A stretch of DNA of 64,000 nucleotides from Acidobacteriota bacterium (GTDB lineage Bacteria > Acidobacteriota > UBA6911), in contig JAFGIY010000037.1 in the NCBI GenBank assembly GCA_016929335.1, positions 1-64,000 of the forward strand, given 5' to 3'. This document shows, piece by piece, positions 63,281-64,000 of the stretch. The translations under genes and the position numbers were made by a program. The notes under the pieces were generated by a model, which saw nothing but the letters and a program-made list of their open reading frames with translations, did not search any database and had not been told where the DNA came from. Position 1 is the first letter of the stretch. Every line of letters starts with the position of its first letter.

Positions 63281-63348
63281 AGCTATCAGGCATCAGCACT
63301 CAGCCTGCAATGTACATAAAACTGATCGCTGAGTGCTGACCGCTGATA
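63281..63348. repeat. Palindromic repeat, CAGCACTCAGC/GCTGAGTGCTG
   Basis: CATCAGCACTCAGC and GCTGAGTGCTGACCGCTGAT form a palindrome between two convergent genes. It belongs to the CTGAAAGCTGACAGC-type set. Confidence 0.65.
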
Positions 63349-63356
63349 ACGCTTTC

Positions 63357-64000
63357 TTACTTTTTGAAATGGGCCACGGTCTGGGCAAGAATAACCTTCT
63401 GGTCCGGGCGCAGGCTGAGGGCTTTTCCCGCCGCATCTCTATCGACCATTGCGCGAACGATGCAAGCCAGGCCTTCCGAAGCGCAATACAGATAGACATT
63501 CTGCGCGATAAAGCCGACATTGGCAAAGGACCAGGTTTCTTCGACCTCAGGCATCCGCTTGCCTCCGAACTGAGCTTTGGACATGTCGGCCACATAAATG
63601 AGGTTCAGAGGCGCCGCTTTTACAAAATCCTGCTGGCCGGATACTGCGCGGATATCCTTCTTCCCAAGGACCTTCAGTTCATGCTTGATCGGATCATAGA
63701 GAAAGAATCCGTCGGCCGTAGTGACATAGATCAGGATATTCTGCCAGTCGGCAGCAGAGGGTGCTGTGCGATGCCCGCCGGTCCGGTTCACGCCGTCGGC
63801 AGCCCAAAGCAGATTCGAAATCATCTGCATGGAAAGGGGGACATCGGGCCCGAAACCGCCGCGGGTGCTCTGACGCAACTTCAATGCCTGCATCAAGGGT
63901 TTGCCGCCTTCGGTCTGTGCCGGCGGAAGCTTGATCACTTCGGCTTCCTGAGCCGAAGAATAGGACGGGACCGTGAGCAGGATAAGACTCAACGCTAAAC
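63357..64000 (-). CDS. Exported SagB/nitroreductase-like protein (5' end cut by window)
   Basis: At least 211 residues are visible. The N-terminal part (hydrophobic segment LALSLILLTVPSYSSA and AQEAEVIKLPPAQTE) looks like a signal peptide that continues beyond base 64000, so the start is outside the window. The body is nitroreductase/SagB-like: LRQSTRGGFGPDVPLSMQMISNLLWAADGVNR, quoted in part, has the conserved RxSxR-type flavin-binding segment, then LQNILIYVTTADGFFLYDP-like strands (cited in part) and a late VGFIAQNVYLYCASEGLA. FMN-dependent oxidation or reduction is inferred; the substrate is unknown. Confidence 0.82.
   Translation of the reverse strand, partial: LALSLILLTVPSYSSAQEAEVIKLPPAQTEGGKPLMQALKLRQSTRGGFGPDVPLSMQMISNLLWAADGVNRTGGHRTAPSAADWQNILIYVTTADGFFLYDPIKHELKVLGKKDIRAVSGQQDFVKAAPLNLIYVADMSKAQFGGKRMPEVEETWSFANVGFIAQNVYLYCASEGLACIVRAMVDRDAAGKALSLRPDQKVILAQTVAHFKK

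Noticed and set aside
1-64000. CRISPR array, rRNA or tRNA genes
   Set aside because: No regularly spaced direct repeats of CRISPR type were seen and no tRNA- or rRNA-like conserved segments were recognised by eye. A tRNAscan/cmsearch run would be needed to exclude small tRNAs.

Overview
The window looks like a chromosomal segment of an Acidobacteriota-type bacterium, probably an uncultured soil or subsurface lineage. Evidence: a VWFA protein of the acidobacterial TIGR03436 type (34948-36993), a decayed C-terminus of the soil-associated TIGR03435/DUF3738 family (6794-6931), a zinc-ribbon Ser/Thr kinase with a polytopic membrane C-terminus, and many palindromic intergenic repeats. No rRNA, tRNA, CRISPR array, integrase or intact transposase was recognised. 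All assignments are from reading the sequence; no search was run.

The strongest observation is selenocysteine coding. Three genes are each interrupted by one in-frame UGA, with the same frame open on both sides and conserved family sequence continuing across the stop. Two are tandem, exported paralogues of the UGSC type (15542-13830, U134, motif D-U-G-S-C; 13711-11999, U140, motif H-U-S-L-C). Each has 570 residues and carries a long uncharacterised C-terminal module. The third is an FwdB/FhcB-like subunit of formylmethanofuran dehydrogenase (44159-45484, U114, motif U-H-G-P), where Sec falls at the position of the metal-binding Cys/Sec. Ordinary annotation would split each of these into two truncated ORFs.

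Layout. 0.2-6.3 kb: secreted tannase/feruloyl esterase, a nucleotidyltransferase with a small partner, a membrane Ser/Thr kinase, a HEAT-like exported protein. 6.3-12 kb: an accessory stretch with a pseudogene remnant, an AAA ATPase + TOPRIM-like pair (candidate defence module), two membrane proteins and a HicB-HicA module. 12-16.7 kb: the tandem UGSC selenoproteins and a TolB-like lipoprotein. 17-31.9 kb: small secreted protein, OmpA-like protein, aldo/keto reductase, two VWA proteins, a two-component system, methyltransferase, glycosyltransferase, RtcB and a sirtuin. 32-46.4 kb: a metabolic block with a tungsten-type aldehyde ferredoxin oxidoreductase homologue and its Tat-type Fe-S partner, a VWFA protein, two UPF0261/Tm-1-like proteins, a two-subunit biotin-dependent carboxylase, and FwdD-FwdB(Sec)-FwdC without FwdA. 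46.5-51.2 kb: exported deaminase, Fe-S aldo/keto reductase, and a tight operon of CMD-like, flavin reductase, SDR and NTF2-like proteins. 51.3-64 kb: PHP phosphoesterase, endonuclease III, DUF169, rhodanese, ferredoxin-type protein, parvulin, IlvD, an EMO-like membrane Fe-S oxidoreductase, an iron-sulfur flavoprotein and an edge-truncated nitroreductase-like protein.

Taken together the 32-46 kb and 60-63 kb genes suggest anaerobic or microaerobic redox metabolism with W/Mo-pterin enzymes, one-carbon or carboxylation chemistry and quinone-linked Fe-S electron transfer (inference). Gaps between genes hold at least four families of palindromic repeats and a 256-bp MITE-like element whose 31-bp inverted ends supply the stop codons of two convergent genes.
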